Shown here piece by piece: positions 6,164 to 14,985 of a stretch of DNA of 64,000 nucleotides (position 1 is its first letter; every line of letters starts with the position of its first letter). The notes under the pieces are model-generated. The model worked only from the letters and a program-made list of their open reading frames with translations, was not told the DNA's origin and ran no database searches. Source of the stretch: Mesorhizobium sp. WSM4311 (lineage in GTDB: Bacteria; Pseudomonadota; Alphaproteobacteria; Rhizobiales; Rhizobiaceae); contig NZ_NSFV01000001.1 in assembly GCF_002295115.1 (NCBI RefSeq), positions 682,001 through 746,000 on the forward strand, given 5' to 3'. The position numbers and the translations under genes were made by a program.

Positions 6164-7420
6164 TCAGCCGTCACCGCCGCCGCTTCGCCGGCGGCAGCGC
6201 CAGTTCCAGTCGCGCTCGGGCCCGACGTCGACATGTACCGATTCGGTATGGCAATAGGTGCCGACGCCACCGCGGCCGGGCATGGTCCTGATGTAGTTCG
6301 CCAGTTCCCATTTGGAGACGCCGGGCACCTGGATGTCGGCGGCGGCGCAGTACATGTGCAGCGAGTTCTTGGCGCCGTTGGCGCGGCGGTTGCGGGCAGG
6401 GTCGCGGTAGCCTGACGTGACCATCATCTTGCGGCCGTAATGGCCTTCGATCGTCTTCAGCACGCGCACCAGAGACGGCTTCAGGCAGGCGACATCGACG
6501 CTTTCGTTCTGCTTCAGCAGGCCGTTTGGCGCGAGCCGGGCCATGCCGGCTGCGGACGCAACCTGATAGCTGCCGCCGATTGGACCCTCATCCTCATTGA
6601 GGTCGACGTCGCTTTCGTCGTCGAGGCCGGATTTGCGCTTGATCTCGAACAGGGCGGTCTGGCGCACGCCAGGCAAGGCATCGCTGCCGGTGATATGACC
6701 TGCGTCGTCACCGGTCGAGGCCAACTGTATCGGCTTTGCCGTGGAGTCGGCCGAGGCCAACGTGATGATCGGCTTTGCCGCCGCCGCAGGCGCGGGTTTG
6801 GCCTGTGCGGTCGGCTGTTCGCCCGATCGCGTGTTGATGAGCGGAGCCGGTGTGGCCGAAGCGGGCGTGGCGCCGAACATCGAGGCCAGGAAGCCACGTT
6901 TCTTTGGCGCCTCGGCTGGTGTCGCCTCACCTGCGGTCACATAGACCGGATTGTTCATCACCGGCGCCGCGGCCGGCTTTGGCGTTGTCACCGCCGCATC
7001 GGCGGCGGCGATCTTCTGGGCGACCGCGTCTGTCTGCTGCGCCGTCTGGGCCGGCTGCTGCAAGGCCTGCGGCGTTTGTCCCGCGATCGCTTCAGCGCCG
7101 GCCGGCGTTATCAGCGGAAAGGCTGCTTGCGGCTTGGCGATCGGTACGTAAGCGACTTTTTCGGGGAGTGCGGTGTCGCCTTCGCTCATCACGGTCGTTT
7201 GCGTGGCCGTTGTCTGCGATGTCGAATCGGCGGTGGCGATGGACTTGCCGGTGGCGGCCGCATTGATGTCAGAGGCGGAGGCATTGTAGCCGGGCATTCC
7301 GACCGACATTGTCGGGTCGCCGGCCGATGTGCAGGAGGCCAGGAGCACACAGCAGAGCGCTGCCAAGATGGCGCTGCGTTCTCCCTTTGCGAGGCTCCAT
7401 CCTGCTGATTTCAAAGTCAA
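6164..7420 (-). CDS. DUF882 / M15-like peptidase-fold lipoprotein
   Basis: About 418 residues. The N-terminal signal ends in a lipobox (VLLASC), so the protein should be lipid-anchored in the envelope. Then follow about 270 residues of low-complexity Ala/Pro/Thr/Gln sequence that probably spans the periplasm. The last ~120 residues are the DUF882 / peptidase M15-like domain: SGYRDPARNRRANGAK, SLHMYCAAADIQVPG (His and Asp of the zinc site) and HVDVG (second His). Enzymes of this fold trim peptidoglycan peptides; activity here is inferred. No ATG fits: I chose TTG 7420, which follows GAGGGGG; a GTG at 7462 would add 14 residues. It is transcribed away from the phaC end on the same strand, with a 216-base gap. 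Confidence 0.8.
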   Translation of the reverse strand: MTLKSAGWSLAKGERSAILAALCCVLLASCTSAGDPTMSVGMPGYNASASDINAAATGKSIATADSTSQTTATQTTVMSEGDTALPEKVAYVPIAKPQAAFPLITPAGAEAIAGQTPQALQQPAQTAQQTDAVAQKIAAADAAVTTPKPAAAPVMNNPVYVTAGEATPAEAPKKRGFLASMFGATPASATPAPLINTRSGEQPTAQAKPAPAAAAKPIITLASADSTAKPIQLASTGDDAGHITGSDALPGVRQTALFEIKRKSGLDDESDVDLNEDEGPIGGSYQVASAAGMARLAPNGLLKQNESVDVACLKPSLVRVLKTIEGHYGRKMMVTSGYRDPARNRRANGAKNSLHMYCAAADIQVPGVSKWELANYIRTMPGRGGVGTYCHTESVHVDVGPERDWNWRCRRRSGGGDG

Positions 7421-7636
7421 ATTCCCCCTCGATGTCCGGTCGGTACGTCCTTGGCGCAGCACTGGAAGTCGCTGTCCAAGGTGACCTTTGTCTCCGATCC
7501 GGAAACGAGACCTGTGTCAAATCCGCAAGCCTGGAAGTATTTTTGCAGTGATTGCCGAATTACGGCTGCTTGATGGTTGACGACACCATTTCGCCCGCTT
7601 TTGACGGGCCGTCAACTCACCAGACATTACAGTCCG

Positions 7637-9472
7637 TTACACTCGCACCTTCACATAGCTGCCGGGAGCATCGCCCAAGGTTTTCATATGCTTGCCGGGT
7701 TTGCGGGCAGGCACACGGGTGTCGTCCTTGGCCTCGATCCAGCTTTGCCAGTGCGGCCACCACGACCCGGGATGCTCAGCGGCCCTGGCAATCCATTGGC
7801 CGAAATCGCCTTCCGGTTTGCCGCCGGTCCAATACTGGTACTTGCCGGAGGCGGGCGGATTGACGACACCGGCTATGTGGCCCGATCCCGCCATCACGTA
7901 GTCGACCTTGCCGCCGAAATATTTCGAGCCGAGGAAGACGGACAGCGCCGGCGCGATGTGATCTTCGCGCGAGGCGAGGTTGTAGATCGGAATGGTGATA
8001 TCGCCGAGCGAGACCGTATGCCCCGCCAGTTCCATCTTGCCGCGCGAGAGGTTGTTCTCGAGATAGCAATTGCGCAGGTAGAAGGAATGGTTGGCCGCCG
8101 CCATGCGGGTCGAATCGGCATTCCAGTAGAGCAGGTCGAAGGGCAGGGGGTCCTTGCCTCGCATGTAGTTGTTGACGACATAGGGCCAGATCAGGTCGCC
8201 GGAGCGCAGCATGTTGAAGGCGGTCGCCATCTTGGTGCCGTCGAGATAGCCCTTCTCGTTCATTGACTTCTCCACCGCCGCGACCTGTTCCTCGTCGACG
8301 AAGACTTTCAGGTCGCCGGCATAGGTGAAGTCGACCTGCGTGGTGAAGAAGGTAGCCGACTTGATGCGGTCGTCGCCTTCCTGTGCCATCAGAGCCAGCG
8401 CCGCCGCCAGCAGCGTGCCGCCGACGCAGTAGCCGATCGCGTTGACGTCCCGCTCGCCGGTCGCCTCCTCGATCGTGTCGAGGCCATATTGCAGGCCTTC
8501 CCTGATATAGGCTTCCCATCCCTTCGCGCCGTGGCGCTCGTCCGGATTGATCCAGGAGATGACGAAGACGGTGTGGCCCTGCTCGATCGCCCAGCGGATG
8601 AAGGATTTCTGCGGGTTGAGGTCGAGTATGTAGAACTTGTTGATCCAGGGCGGGCAGATCAGCAACGGGCGTTTCAGCACGGTCTCGGTCGCCGGATCAT
8701 ACTGGATGATCTCGGCGACATCGCTGCGGCCAACGACCTTGCCGGTTGTGGTGGCGATGTTCCTGCCGATCTCGAAGGGCGAATAGTCGGCCTGGCGCAG
8801 TTTCAGGTCGCCCTTGCCGGCGGCGATGTCCTCGGCCAGCATCTTCATGCCGCGCACCAGGTTCTCGCCGTTGGAAGCGACGGTCTCGCGGAAAAGCTCG
8901 GGGTTGGTCAGGATGAAATTCGACGGCGAGATGGCATTGGACACCTGCTTGACGTAGAAGCTCGCCTTGTGGCGGGTGTGCTCGTCCAGACCTTCGGCGT
9001 GCTCGACCAGTTCGGACGCCCAGCGCGAGGTGACGAGATAGGCCTGCTTGAGGAAATCGAAGAAGGCGTTGCGGCCCCATTCCGGGTCCTGGAAACGCTT
9101 GTCGCCGCGCTCCGGCTTGACGGCGTCGTCGGGGCCTTCGGCGTTGGGGCTGACGCGTTGGATGGCGTTCGCCCACACGGTCATGTAGCCGGCGAACAGC
9201 CGCGTCTGCGCTTCGAGCGCGCGCTGGGGGTCGGCGAGCCAGTATTCGCTCAGCTTGGAAAACGTCTTGACCATGTCGACGACCGGCTCGGCGACGTGGT
9301 CGCGCACTTCGCCGCGCTCGCGCGGTTCGGCCCAGGCGGACGCCGCCTTGCCGGCCTGCTCGATCATGCGCGCCATGTTCAACGCGAAGCGCTCCGGATC
9401 CTTCACCAGATATTGCTCGACGGTCGAAGGCTCGTCATCTTCCGTTTTGCCCGAATCGGGTGTTTTGGACAT
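7637..9472 (-). CDS. phaC: Class I poly(3-hydroxyalkanoate) synthase
   Basis: A 611-residue cytoplasmic enzyme that polymerises (R)-3-hydroxyacyl-CoA into PHB/PHA granules and acts alone as a class I synthase. The alpha/beta-hydrolase core carries the PhaC box GYCVGG with the nucleophile Cys349, an Asp in the SREDH segment and His532 in SGHIAGVVNPP. The N-terminal domain (FALNMARMIEQAGKA ... WLADPQRALEAQ) is typical of class I enzymes, as is the overall length. The chosen ATG at 9472 is preceded by GGGAGGAA; a longer frame from 9538 has no family-like residues. A divergent lipoprotein gene begins 99 bases away, so the shared gap holds both promoters. No phaA/B or phasin gene is in the window. 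Confidence 0.95.
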   Translation of the reverse strand: MSKTPDSGKTEDDEPSTVEQYLVKDPERFALNMARMIEQAGKAASAWAEPRERGEVRDHVAEPVVDMVKTFSKLSEYWLADPQRALEAQTRLFAGYMTVWANAIQRVSPNAEGPDDAVKPERGDKRFQDPEWGRNAFFDFLKQAYLVTSRWASELVEHAEGLDEHTRHKASFYVKQVSNAISPSNFILTNPELFRETVASNGENLVRGMKMLAEDIAAGKGDLKLRQADYSPFEIGRNIATTTGKVVGRSDVAEIIQYDPATETVLKRPLLICPPWINKFYILDLNPQKSFIRWAIEQGHTVFVISWINPDERHGAKGWEAYIREGLQYGLDTIEEATGERDVNAIGYCVGGTLLAAALALMAQEGDDRIKSATFFTTQVDFTYAGDLKVFVDEEQVAAVEKSMNEKGYLDGTKMATAFNMLRSGDLIWPYVVNNYMRGKDPLPFDLLYWNADSTRMAAANHSFYLRNCYLENNLSRGKMELAGHTVSLGDITIPIYNLASREDHIAPALSVFLGSKYFGGKVDYVMAGSGHIAGVVNPPASGKYQYWTGGKPEGDFGQWIARAAEHPGSWWPHWQSWIEAKDDTRVPARKPGKHMKTLGDAPGSYVKVRV

Positions 9473-9570
9473 GGTTCGCGGGGTTCCTCCCGAAGCGTTT
9501 TCTTGACATATTAACATGGGACATCCGACAGGGTCCAATCTCGCTCTACCGCGGCTGCCAAGGAAACAAT

Positions 9571-9966
9571 ATGACGATTAATATTGGCGAGACTGTTTTT
9601 TTTGATGCCGCACGCTTTTGCCGCATCGGCGCGGCGATCGTGCTTTTGGGGATCGCCGGGTGTTCGAGCACGAATACCAGCGCTCCGGTGCCGATGGCCG
9701 ACAATGCAGGTCCAAAGGATACCGGCACCTTTCCGAACCTCAACATCCCGCCCAAAGTGGCGAACAAGCAGCTGACGCAGGCCGAGACGAACGCCAAGCT
9801 CGCCGAACTCAAGGCTGATGGCGGCGCACAGAGCGCCAAAAGCGGCGGCGGCGCTGCGGTCGCCAATCAGGCGGCGTTGGCGGACCTAGCCACGAAACAT
9901 GGTCCGCAGACGCTGAAGCAGATCGAAGGCAAATGCGATCCCGCCCTCGACCCTACCTGCAAATGA
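9571..9966 (+). CDS. Small lipoprotein of unknown function
   Basis: A 131-residue protein with a signal sequence ending in the lipobox LLGIAGC, then a polar region (NTSAPVPMADNAGPKD) and an Ala/Lys/Gln-rich helical C-terminal half ending in a CDP..DPTCK cysteine pair. I do not recognise a named family beyond small rhizobial lipoproteins. The start at ATG 9571 follows AAGGAAAC and places the signal peptide correctly, with an unusually long n-region (about 18 residues). It is divergent from phaC and 45 bases ahead of the aminotransferase gene on the same strand, so it could be the first gene of that transcript. Confidence 0.75.
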   Translation: MTINIGETVFFDAARFCRIGAAIVLLGIAGCSSTNTSAPVPMADNAGPKDTGTFPNLNIPPKVANKQLTQAETNAKLAELKADGGAQSAKSGGGAAVANQAALADLATKHGPQTLKQIEGKCDPALDPTCK

Positions 9967-10011
9967 GTATATAGCGCGCGCCCATAGCCCCTTTTGCTGT
10001 CTGGAACTGCC

Positions 10012-11229
10012 ATGGAAGAGTTTCACAAGGTCCGCCGGCTTCCGCCTTACGTGTTCGAGCAGGTTAACCGGCTCAAGGCCAGTGCCCGTTCGCGCGGCGC
10101 CGACATCATCGACCTCGGCATGGGCAATCCGGACCTGCCGACGCCCAAGGCCATCGTCGACAAATTGTGCGAAGTGGTGCGCGATCCGCGCACCCATCGC
10201 TATTCCTCCTCGCGCGGCATTCCCGGCCTGCGCCGCGCCCAGGCGGCCTATTATCAGCGCCGCTTCGGCGTGAAGCTCAACCCCGACACGCAGGTGGTGG
10301 CCACGCTCGGCTCGAAGGAAGGCTTCGCCAACATGGCGCAGGCGATCACCGCGCCTGGCGACGTCATCCTGTGCCCGAACCCGACCTATCCGATCCATGC
10401 CTTCGGCTTCATCATGTCGGGTGGCGTCATCCGGTCGCTGCAGGTCGAGCCGGACGATGGGTTCATTCCAGCGCTGGAACGCGGCGTTCGCCACTCGATC
10501 CCGAAGCCGCTGGCGCTGATCCTCAACTATCCGTCGAACCCGACGGCGCTGGTCGCTTCGCTCGACTTCTACAAGGACGTGGTGGCGTTCGCGAAGAAGA
10601 ACGACATCATCATCCTGTCCGACCTTGCCTATTCGGAGATCTATTTCGACGGCAACCCGCCGCCTTCGGTGCTGCAGGTGCCGGGCGCCATCGATGTCTG
10701 CGTCGAATTCACCTCAATGTCGAAGACCTTCTCCATGCCCGGCTGGCGCATGGGTTTTGCCGTCGGCAATGAGCGGCTGATCTCGGCGTTGACCCGGGTG
10801 AAGTCCTATCTCGACTACGGCGCCTTCACGCCGATCCAGGTGGCAGCGGCTCATGCGCTCAACGGCGACGGCGCCGATATCGCCGAGGTGCGCGAGGTCT
10901 ACCACAAGCGCCGCGACGTCATGGTCGATTCCTTCGGGCGCGCCGGCTGGAACATTCCAGCTCCCGCCGCCTCGATGTTCGCCTGGGCGCCGATCCCCGA
11001 ACCGTTCAAGCATCTCGGTTCGCTCGAATTCTCCAAGCTGCTCATCGAGCACGCCGATGTGGCGGTGGCGCCCGGTGTCGGCTTCGGCGAACATGGCGAC
11101 GATTTCGTGCGCCTGGCGCTGGTCGAGAACGAGCACCGGATCCGCCAGGCGGCGCGCAACATCAAGCGCTTCCTGTCGACCAGCGCCAAGCAGCCCAACA
11201 ATGTGGTGCCGCTGTCCGCCCACCGGTAA
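10012..11229 (+). CDS. PLP-dependent aminotransferase, AlaC / LL-DAP-aminotransferase-like
   Basis: A 405-residue fold-type I (class I/II) aminotransferase. Visible landmarks: DLGMGNPDLPTP near the start, YSSSRGIPGLR, the ALILNYPSNPTA asparagine segment, SDLAYSEIYFDG and the PLP lysine Lys238 in SMSKTFSMPGWRMG. Family members are variously annotated as LL-diaminopimelate aminotransferase or alanine aminotransferase AlaC. Since alphaproteobacteria normally make DAP by the succinylase route, I think an alanine/aspartate-type transaminase is more likely. The ATG at 10012 starts the conserved EEFHKVRRLPPYVFEQ; TTG 9994 would add six residues. hom follows after 38 bases, suggesting one transcript linking amino-group supply with the aspartate-family pathway. 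Confidence 0.9.
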   Translation: MEEFHKVRRLPPYVFEQVNRLKASARSRGADIIDLGMGNPDLPTPKAIVDKLCEVVRDPRTHRYSSSRGIPGLRRAQAAYYQRRFGVKLNPDTQVVATLGSKEGFANMAQAITAPGDVILCPNPTYPIHAFGFIMSGGVIRSLQVEPDDGFIPALERGVRHSIPKPLALILNYPSNPTALVASLDFYKDVVAFAKKNDIIILSDLAYSEIYFDGNPPPSVLQVPGAIDVCVEFTSMSKTFSMPGWRMGFAVGNERLISALTRVKSYLDYGAFTPIQVAAAHALNGDGADIAEVREVYHKRRDVMVDSFGRAGWNIPAPAASMFAWAPIPEPFKHLGSLEFSKLLIEHADVAVAPGVGFGEHGDDFVRLALVENEHRIRQAARNIKRFLSTSAKQPNNVVPLSAHR

Positions 11230-11267
11230 GCAAAAATTCGATCTGATTTTGAGGGACGTCGCCTTCC

Positions 11268-12581
11268 ATGGCTGAAGCTCTGCGTGTTGGAATTGCCGGA
11301 CTTGGTACGGTCGGCGCATCGGTGGCGCGGGTGCTGCGCGACAAGGCAGCGGAACTGACCCGGCAATGCGGGCGCGACATTGTCGTGTCGGCAGTTTCGG
11401 CGCGTGACCCGAAACGCGACCGTGGCGTCGATGTCAGCGCCGCCAAATGGTTCGACGATCCGGTCAAGATGGCACAGATCGCCGACATCGACGTGTTCAT
11501 CGAACTGATCGGCGGCGACGAGGGGCCGGCGCGCCTGTCGGTCAAGGCGGCGCTCGAAGCCGGCCGCCACGTCGTCACCGCCAACAAGGCGCTGCTCGCC
11601 AAGCATGGCGTGGCGCTGGCCGAGATCGCCGAGAAGAAGGGCGTGCTGCTCAACTACGAGGCGGCGGTGGCCGGCGGCATTCCGGTCATCAAGACGATGC
11701 GCGAGGCGATGGCCGGCAATTCGGTCAATCGCGTGTTCGGCATTCTCAACGGCACCTGCAACTACATCCTCACCCGCATGGAGGCCGAGGGCATTTCGTT
11801 CGACGCCTGCCTGAAGGACGCGCAGCGGCTGGGTTACGCCGAGGCTGATCCGACCTTCGACATCGAGGGCCACGACACCGCGCACAAGCTGTCGATCCTG
11901 ACCAGCCTTGCCTTCGGCACCAAGATCGCCGCCAACGACATTTATATGGAAGGCATTTCCAACATCACCCAGGCCGACATCCGTGCGGCCGGCGATCTCG
12001 GCTACCGGATCAAGCTGCTTGGCGTTGCCCAGCGCACCGAAAGCGGCATCGAGCAGCGCGTGCATCCGACCATGGTGCCGACCGCTTCCGTCATCGCGCA
12101 GGTGCATGGCGTCACCAATGCGGTGGCGATCGAGACCGACATTCTTGGCGAATTGTTGCTTTCAGGCCCCGGCGCCGGCGGCAACGCCACTGCCTCGGCC
12201 GTCATCGGCGACATCGCCGACATCGCCAAGAGCCGGCCCGGCTTCCAGCATGGCCCGGTCTTCGGCCTGCCGGCGAAGGAGCTCAGGCCCTACAAGAAGG
12301 CGCAGATGCGCAGCCATGCCGGCGGCTACTTCATCCGGTTGACCGTGCATGATCGCATCGGCGTCTTTGCCGCGATCGCCAAGCGCATGGCCGACAACGA
12401 TATTTCGCTGGAATCGATCGTCCAGCATGCGGTCAGCGGCGAGGCGGCGGCGCAGAAGACGGTGATCCTCGTTACCCATGAGACCACCGAGGCAGCCGTG
12501 CGCAAGGCCGTCGATGGCATCACCAAGGACGGTCACCTGACCGACAAGCCGCAGGTCATCCGCATCGAGCGGGCAGGGTAG
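11268..12581 (+). CDS. hom: Homoserine dehydrogenase
   Basis: A 437-residue cytoplasmic enzyme reducing aspartate semialdehyde to homoserine with NAD(P)H, the branch point to threonine, methionine and S-adenosylmethionine. The Rossmann motif GIAGLGTVGASVARVL is at residues 8-23. The central catalytic domain contains NYEAAVAGGIPVIKTMRE and LNGTCNYILTRM, with GYAEADPTFDIEGHDTAHKL holding substrate residues. An ACT domain fills the last ~85 residues (RLTVHDRIGVFAAIAKRM), as expected for feedback control by threonine. It is a monofunctional enzyme without an aspartokinase domain. It lies 38 bases after the aminotransferase gene. Confidence 0.96.
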   Translation: MAEALRVGIAGLGTVGASVARVLRDKAAELTRQCGRDIVVSAVSARDPKRDRGVDVSAAKWFDDPVKMAQIADIDVFIELIGGDEGPARLSVKAALEAGRHVVTANKALLAKHGVALAEIAEKKGVLLNYEAAVAGGIPVIKTMREAMAGNSVNRVFGILNGTCNYILTRMEAEGISFDACLKDAQRLGYAEADPTFDIEGHDTAHKLSILTSLAFGTKIAANDIYMEGISNITQADIRAAGDLGYRIKLLGVAQRTESGIEQRVHPTMVPTASVIAQVHGVTNAVAIETDILGELLLSGPGAGGNATASAVIGDIADIAKSRPGFQHGPVFGLPAKELRPYKKAQMRSHAGGYFIRLTVHDRIGVFAAIAKRMADNDISLESIVQHAVSGEAAAQKTVILVTHETTEAAVRKAVDGITKDGHLTDKPQVIRIERAG

Positions 12582-12706
12582 TCGTCCCCCGGCGGGTAAC
12601 GTCCTCGCCGGCGCCTGCGGTCGACAGATGGCGACCAGCCGCGCATTGGCCGGAACGAATTCGTTGCGGCGCCGTTCTCTTGGTCAGTAACCAAGGGAGC
12701 CGCTTC

Positions 12707-13066
12707 ATGGCCGATACCAGCAAGTCCGACCCCCCCTCCATCGACGATATCCAGAAAACGCTGGAAAAGCAGATCGCTGAACTGCGCAAGGAGATCACCA
12801 AGATCAACAAGAGCATTTCGGCAAGGGGCGCGGAAATGCTCGATGATGCCAGCGAACAGGCTTCGGATTTTTATGAGACGGCCGCGGCGCGTGCATCGCG
12901 CACAGCACAGCAGCTGCGCAGCCAGGCTCAGGCGGTTTCGGAAGTCGCGCGCGAAAACCCGGGCACGACGACAGCCGTGATCGGCGTCGTCGGCCTGCTT
13001 GGTTTTCTGGCCGGGATCGCCGTCGGCCAGTCGATGAACAACGACACGCCCCGCCGTTGGTATTGA
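12707..13066 (+). CDS. DUF883/ElaB-YqjD-like membrane-anchored protein
   Basis: A 119-residue protein: a polar, helical, probably coiled-coil N-terminal half (IDDIQKTLEKQIAELRKEIT), an Ala-rich amphipathic middle (YETAAARASRTAQQLRSQAQ) and one C-terminal membrane segment (TAVIGVVGLLGFLAGIAVG) followed by a short basic tail (PRRWY). This is the architecture of the ElaB/YqjD/DUF883 group, inner-membrane proteins linked in enterobacteria with ribosome tethering in stationary phase. The role here is unknown. The ATG at 12707 follows AAGGGAG. The next small membrane-protein gene begins 69 bases downstream. Confidence 0.8.
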   Translation: MADTSKSDPPSIDDIQKTLEKQIAELRKEITKINKSISARGAEMLDDASEQASDFYETAAARASRTAQQLRSQAQAVSEVARENPGTTTAVIGVVGLLGFLAGIAVGQSMNNDTPRRWY

Positions 13067-13135
13067 GCGTGCCGGTAACGGGCTGGCAGTGCCGGCTCGT
13101 TTCCCGTTTCAGGAATTCATTTGAAGGAGGGCATC

Positions 13136-13303
13136 ATGGCTTCATCCATGTTGATGGGCATACTGATCACATTCCTCGTCATCATTCTCGTTCTCTATCT
13201 CGTGCAGCGCCTGCCGCTCGACGCCAGGATGCGGCAGATCGTGCAGGTCATCGTTATCATCATCGGCATCATTTCGTTGCTCAGATATCTCGCGGTTTTC
13301 TAG
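13136..13303 (+). CDS. Small two-helix membrane protein (Thivi_2564-like)
   Basis: A 55-residue protein with two hydrophobic helices, LMGILITFLVIILVLYLV and IVQVIVIIIGIISLLRYL, joined by a short basic hairpin (QRLPLDARMR). I match it by pattern to the small Thivi_2564-type membrane proteins. The ATG at 13136 has an excellent ribosome-binding site (AAGGAGGG, 6 bases). Its position downstream of the DUF883-like gene on the same strand suggests they share a transcript. Function unknown. Confidence 0.75.
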   Translation: MASSMLMGILITFLVIILVLYLVQRLPLDARMRQIVQVIVIIIGIISLLRYLAVF

Positions 13304-13507
13304 ATCGCGGCGGCAATCCTCAGTGCTTCTTCAAGGCGGCCCGGTCGTTTCCGACCGGTCCGCAATCTTGTCGGAAATGCGGTTCAATCGATTGATATTG
13401 CTGGCTTTTCGATAAAACGTCCGGCAGGTCTTGCCGTTGTCATGCTCGTTTGACAAAACAGGCCCGCCTCCGGCGGGAGGCGCTATGCCAACGAGGATTT
13501 GCCGAAC

Positions 13508-14491
13508 ATGAATGTGGCCCAGAACATCGTCGCCGGCCTTGACCGGATACTCACCATGGAACTGGTGCGCGTCACCGAAAGGGCCGCCGTGGCGGCCGCC
13601 AGGCTGCGCGGCCGTGGCGATGAAAAGGCTGCCGACCAGGTCGCTGTCGACGCCATGCGACAGGAGCTCAACCGTCTTGCCATCAAAGGCACGGTGGTGA
13701 TCGGCGAGGGCGAGCGCGACGAGGCGCCGATGCTCTATATCGGCGAAGAGGTCGGCACCGGCAAAGGACCGGCAGTCGACATCGCGCTCGATCCGCTCGA
13801 AGGCACGACGATCTGCGCCAAGAACCTGCCCAACGCGCTTGCTGTCATCGCCATTGCCGAGAAGGGTAGCCTGCTGTTCGCACCCGACGTCTATATGGAC
13901 AAGATCGCCATTGGTCCGGGCTATGCCGAAGGCGTCATCGATATCGATGCTTCTCCGGCCGAGAACATCGCGAGCCTGGCGCGAGCCAAGGGCGTCGCGG
14001 TCTCGGACATCACCACCTGCATCCTCGACCGGCCGCGCCACGCCAAGCTGATCGATGCCGTGCGCGCCACGGGAGCCGCGATCCGGCTGATCGGCGACGG
14101 CGATGTCGCCGGCGTCATCCACACCACCGACCCGGAGGAGACCGGCATCGACCTCTATCTCGGCACGGGCGGCGCCCCGGAAGGCGTTCTGGCCGCGGCC
14201 GCATTGCGCTGCACCGGCGGCCAGATGCAGGGCCGGCTGATCCTCGATACGCCGGACAAGGTCGCGCGCGCCGCCAAGATGGGCATTTCCGATCCGAAGC
14301 GGATCTACCATGCGGAAGACATGGCGCGCGGCGACGTGCTGTTCGCGGCGACCGGCGTCACCGACGGCAACATGCTGGCCGGCGTCAAGTTCGGCCGCAC
14401 CTATATCACCACCCACACCATCGTACTGCGCTCATCGTCGCGGACCGTGCGCGAGATCAAGGCGCGGCATCAGGATCTGGATAAGTTCTAG
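13508..14491 (+). CDS. glpX: Fructose-1,6-bisphosphatase class II
   Basis: A 327-residue cytoplasmic phosphatase hydrolysing fructose-1,6-bisphosphate (and often sedoheptulose-1,7-bisphosphate), needed for gluconeogenic growth on dicarboxylates. The class II signature metal/phosphate residues are visible: KGTVVIGEGERDEAPML, IALDPLEGTTICAK, LIGDGDVAGVI and LGTGGAPEGVLAAAAL. Length and sequence fit GlpX throughout. The start is ATG 13508 (NVAQNIVAGLDRILTMELVR); TTG 13499 would add three residues. No glp genes surround it: hom lies upstream and recJ downstream, an order I associate with rhizobial chromosomes. A GC-rich hairpin (CGCCTCCGGCGGGAGGCG) lies just upstream at about 13465-13482. Confidence 0.95.
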   Translation: MNVAQNIVAGLDRILTMELVRVTERAAVAAARLRGRGDEKAADQVAVDAMRQELNRLAIKGTVVIGEGERDEAPMLYIGEEVGTGKGPAVDIALDPLEGTTICAKNLPNALAVIAIAEKGSLLFAPDVYMDKIAIGPGYAEGVIDIDASPAENIASLARAKGVAVSDITTCILDRPRHAKLIDAVRATGAAIRLIGDGDVAGVIHTTDPEETGIDLYLGTGGAPEGVLAAAALRCTGGQMQGRLILDTPDKVARAAKMGISDPKRIYHAEDMARGDVLFAATGVTDGNMLAGVKFGRTYITTHTIVLRSSSRTVREIKARHQDLDKF

Positions 14492-14564
14492 GCCTCCTTG
14501 CGAAGCCGCACCGCAGTTGCTAGCCCTTGGCTGCATCTGAACCCTGGCGGCGCAAGGATTGACG

Positions 14565-14802
14565 ATGAATGTGTTCGACTGGCACGCGGATCCGATTTCG
14601 TGTGCCGCGCCCATCACGAAATCCTATCGCAACACCCAGAATGTGCGCCGCTATTTCACCCCGCGAATGCGGCGATACGTTCAGGTTCGATCGGCCTTTC
14701 ATGGCCTGGCTAAAGGACGGTCGGGACAAGACAATGGGCGACGCCGCCGACGAATGGATCAGGCGCGCCTGGCTGAAAAGCGGAAAGCGTGGTTTGTCTT
14801 GA
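14565..14802 (+). pseudogene. Frameshifted DUF6434-type gene
   Basis: ATG 14565 begins FDWHADPISCAAPITKSYRN TQNVRR-YFT, the start of the DUF6434 family. At a run of four C (14659-14662) the frame shifts: in the original frame the protein becomes an Arg-rich tail, while deleting one C continues the family sequence as REC-GDTFRFDRPFMAWLKDG then TMGDAADEWIRRAWL, ending at TGA 14800-14802. The intact product would be about 78 residues. Thus the gene carries a single-base insertion in a homopolymer. Either it is a recent pseudogene, or the C run is a sequencing error or phase-variable site. It lies between glpX and recJ; no function is known for the family. Confidence 0.65.
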
Positions 14803-14855
14803 ATTCTCCTGCGACGCCACCCGCCGCGAACCACCTGGTTTTGCCCGTCTTTGGC

Positions 14856-14950
14856 CCTAAAGCGCGTCGCGTTCACGCGCAGCACTTTAGGCTGTTGTCC
14901 GCGCATGTCGTTAGCCCAAAACCGCTGCACATTTTTGCGCGACATGCTCT
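14856..14950. repeat. Rhizobial intergenic repeat upstream of recJ
   Basis: The blocks CCTAAAGCGCGTCGCGTTCA, GCATGTCGTTAGCCCAAAA, CCGCTGCACATTTTTGCG and CGACATGCTCT follow the order of a very common Hyphomicrobiales intergenic repeat (read in the other orientation, AGAGCATGTCGCGCAAAA... CAGCGGTTTTG... GACATGC... CTTTAGG). GCATGTCG and CGACATGC form an inverted pair at 14902-14909 and 14941-14948 approximately. It occupies the space just before the recJ start and explains why the recJ frame stays open upstream of its true start. Confidence 0.7.
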
Positions 14951-14985
14951 ATCCTGCGGCCGACCATGAATTGGCAAAGCGCATA

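Noticed and set aside
8489..9514. 341-codon frame antisense to phaC
   Set aside because: PhaC catalytic motifs are on the opposite strand; composition here is typical of antisense frames.
14851..14985. Upstream extension of the recJ frame as N-terminus of RecJ
   Set aside because: The extension is encoded by an interspersed repeat and adds residues not seen in RecJ; the family start fits ATG 14986.
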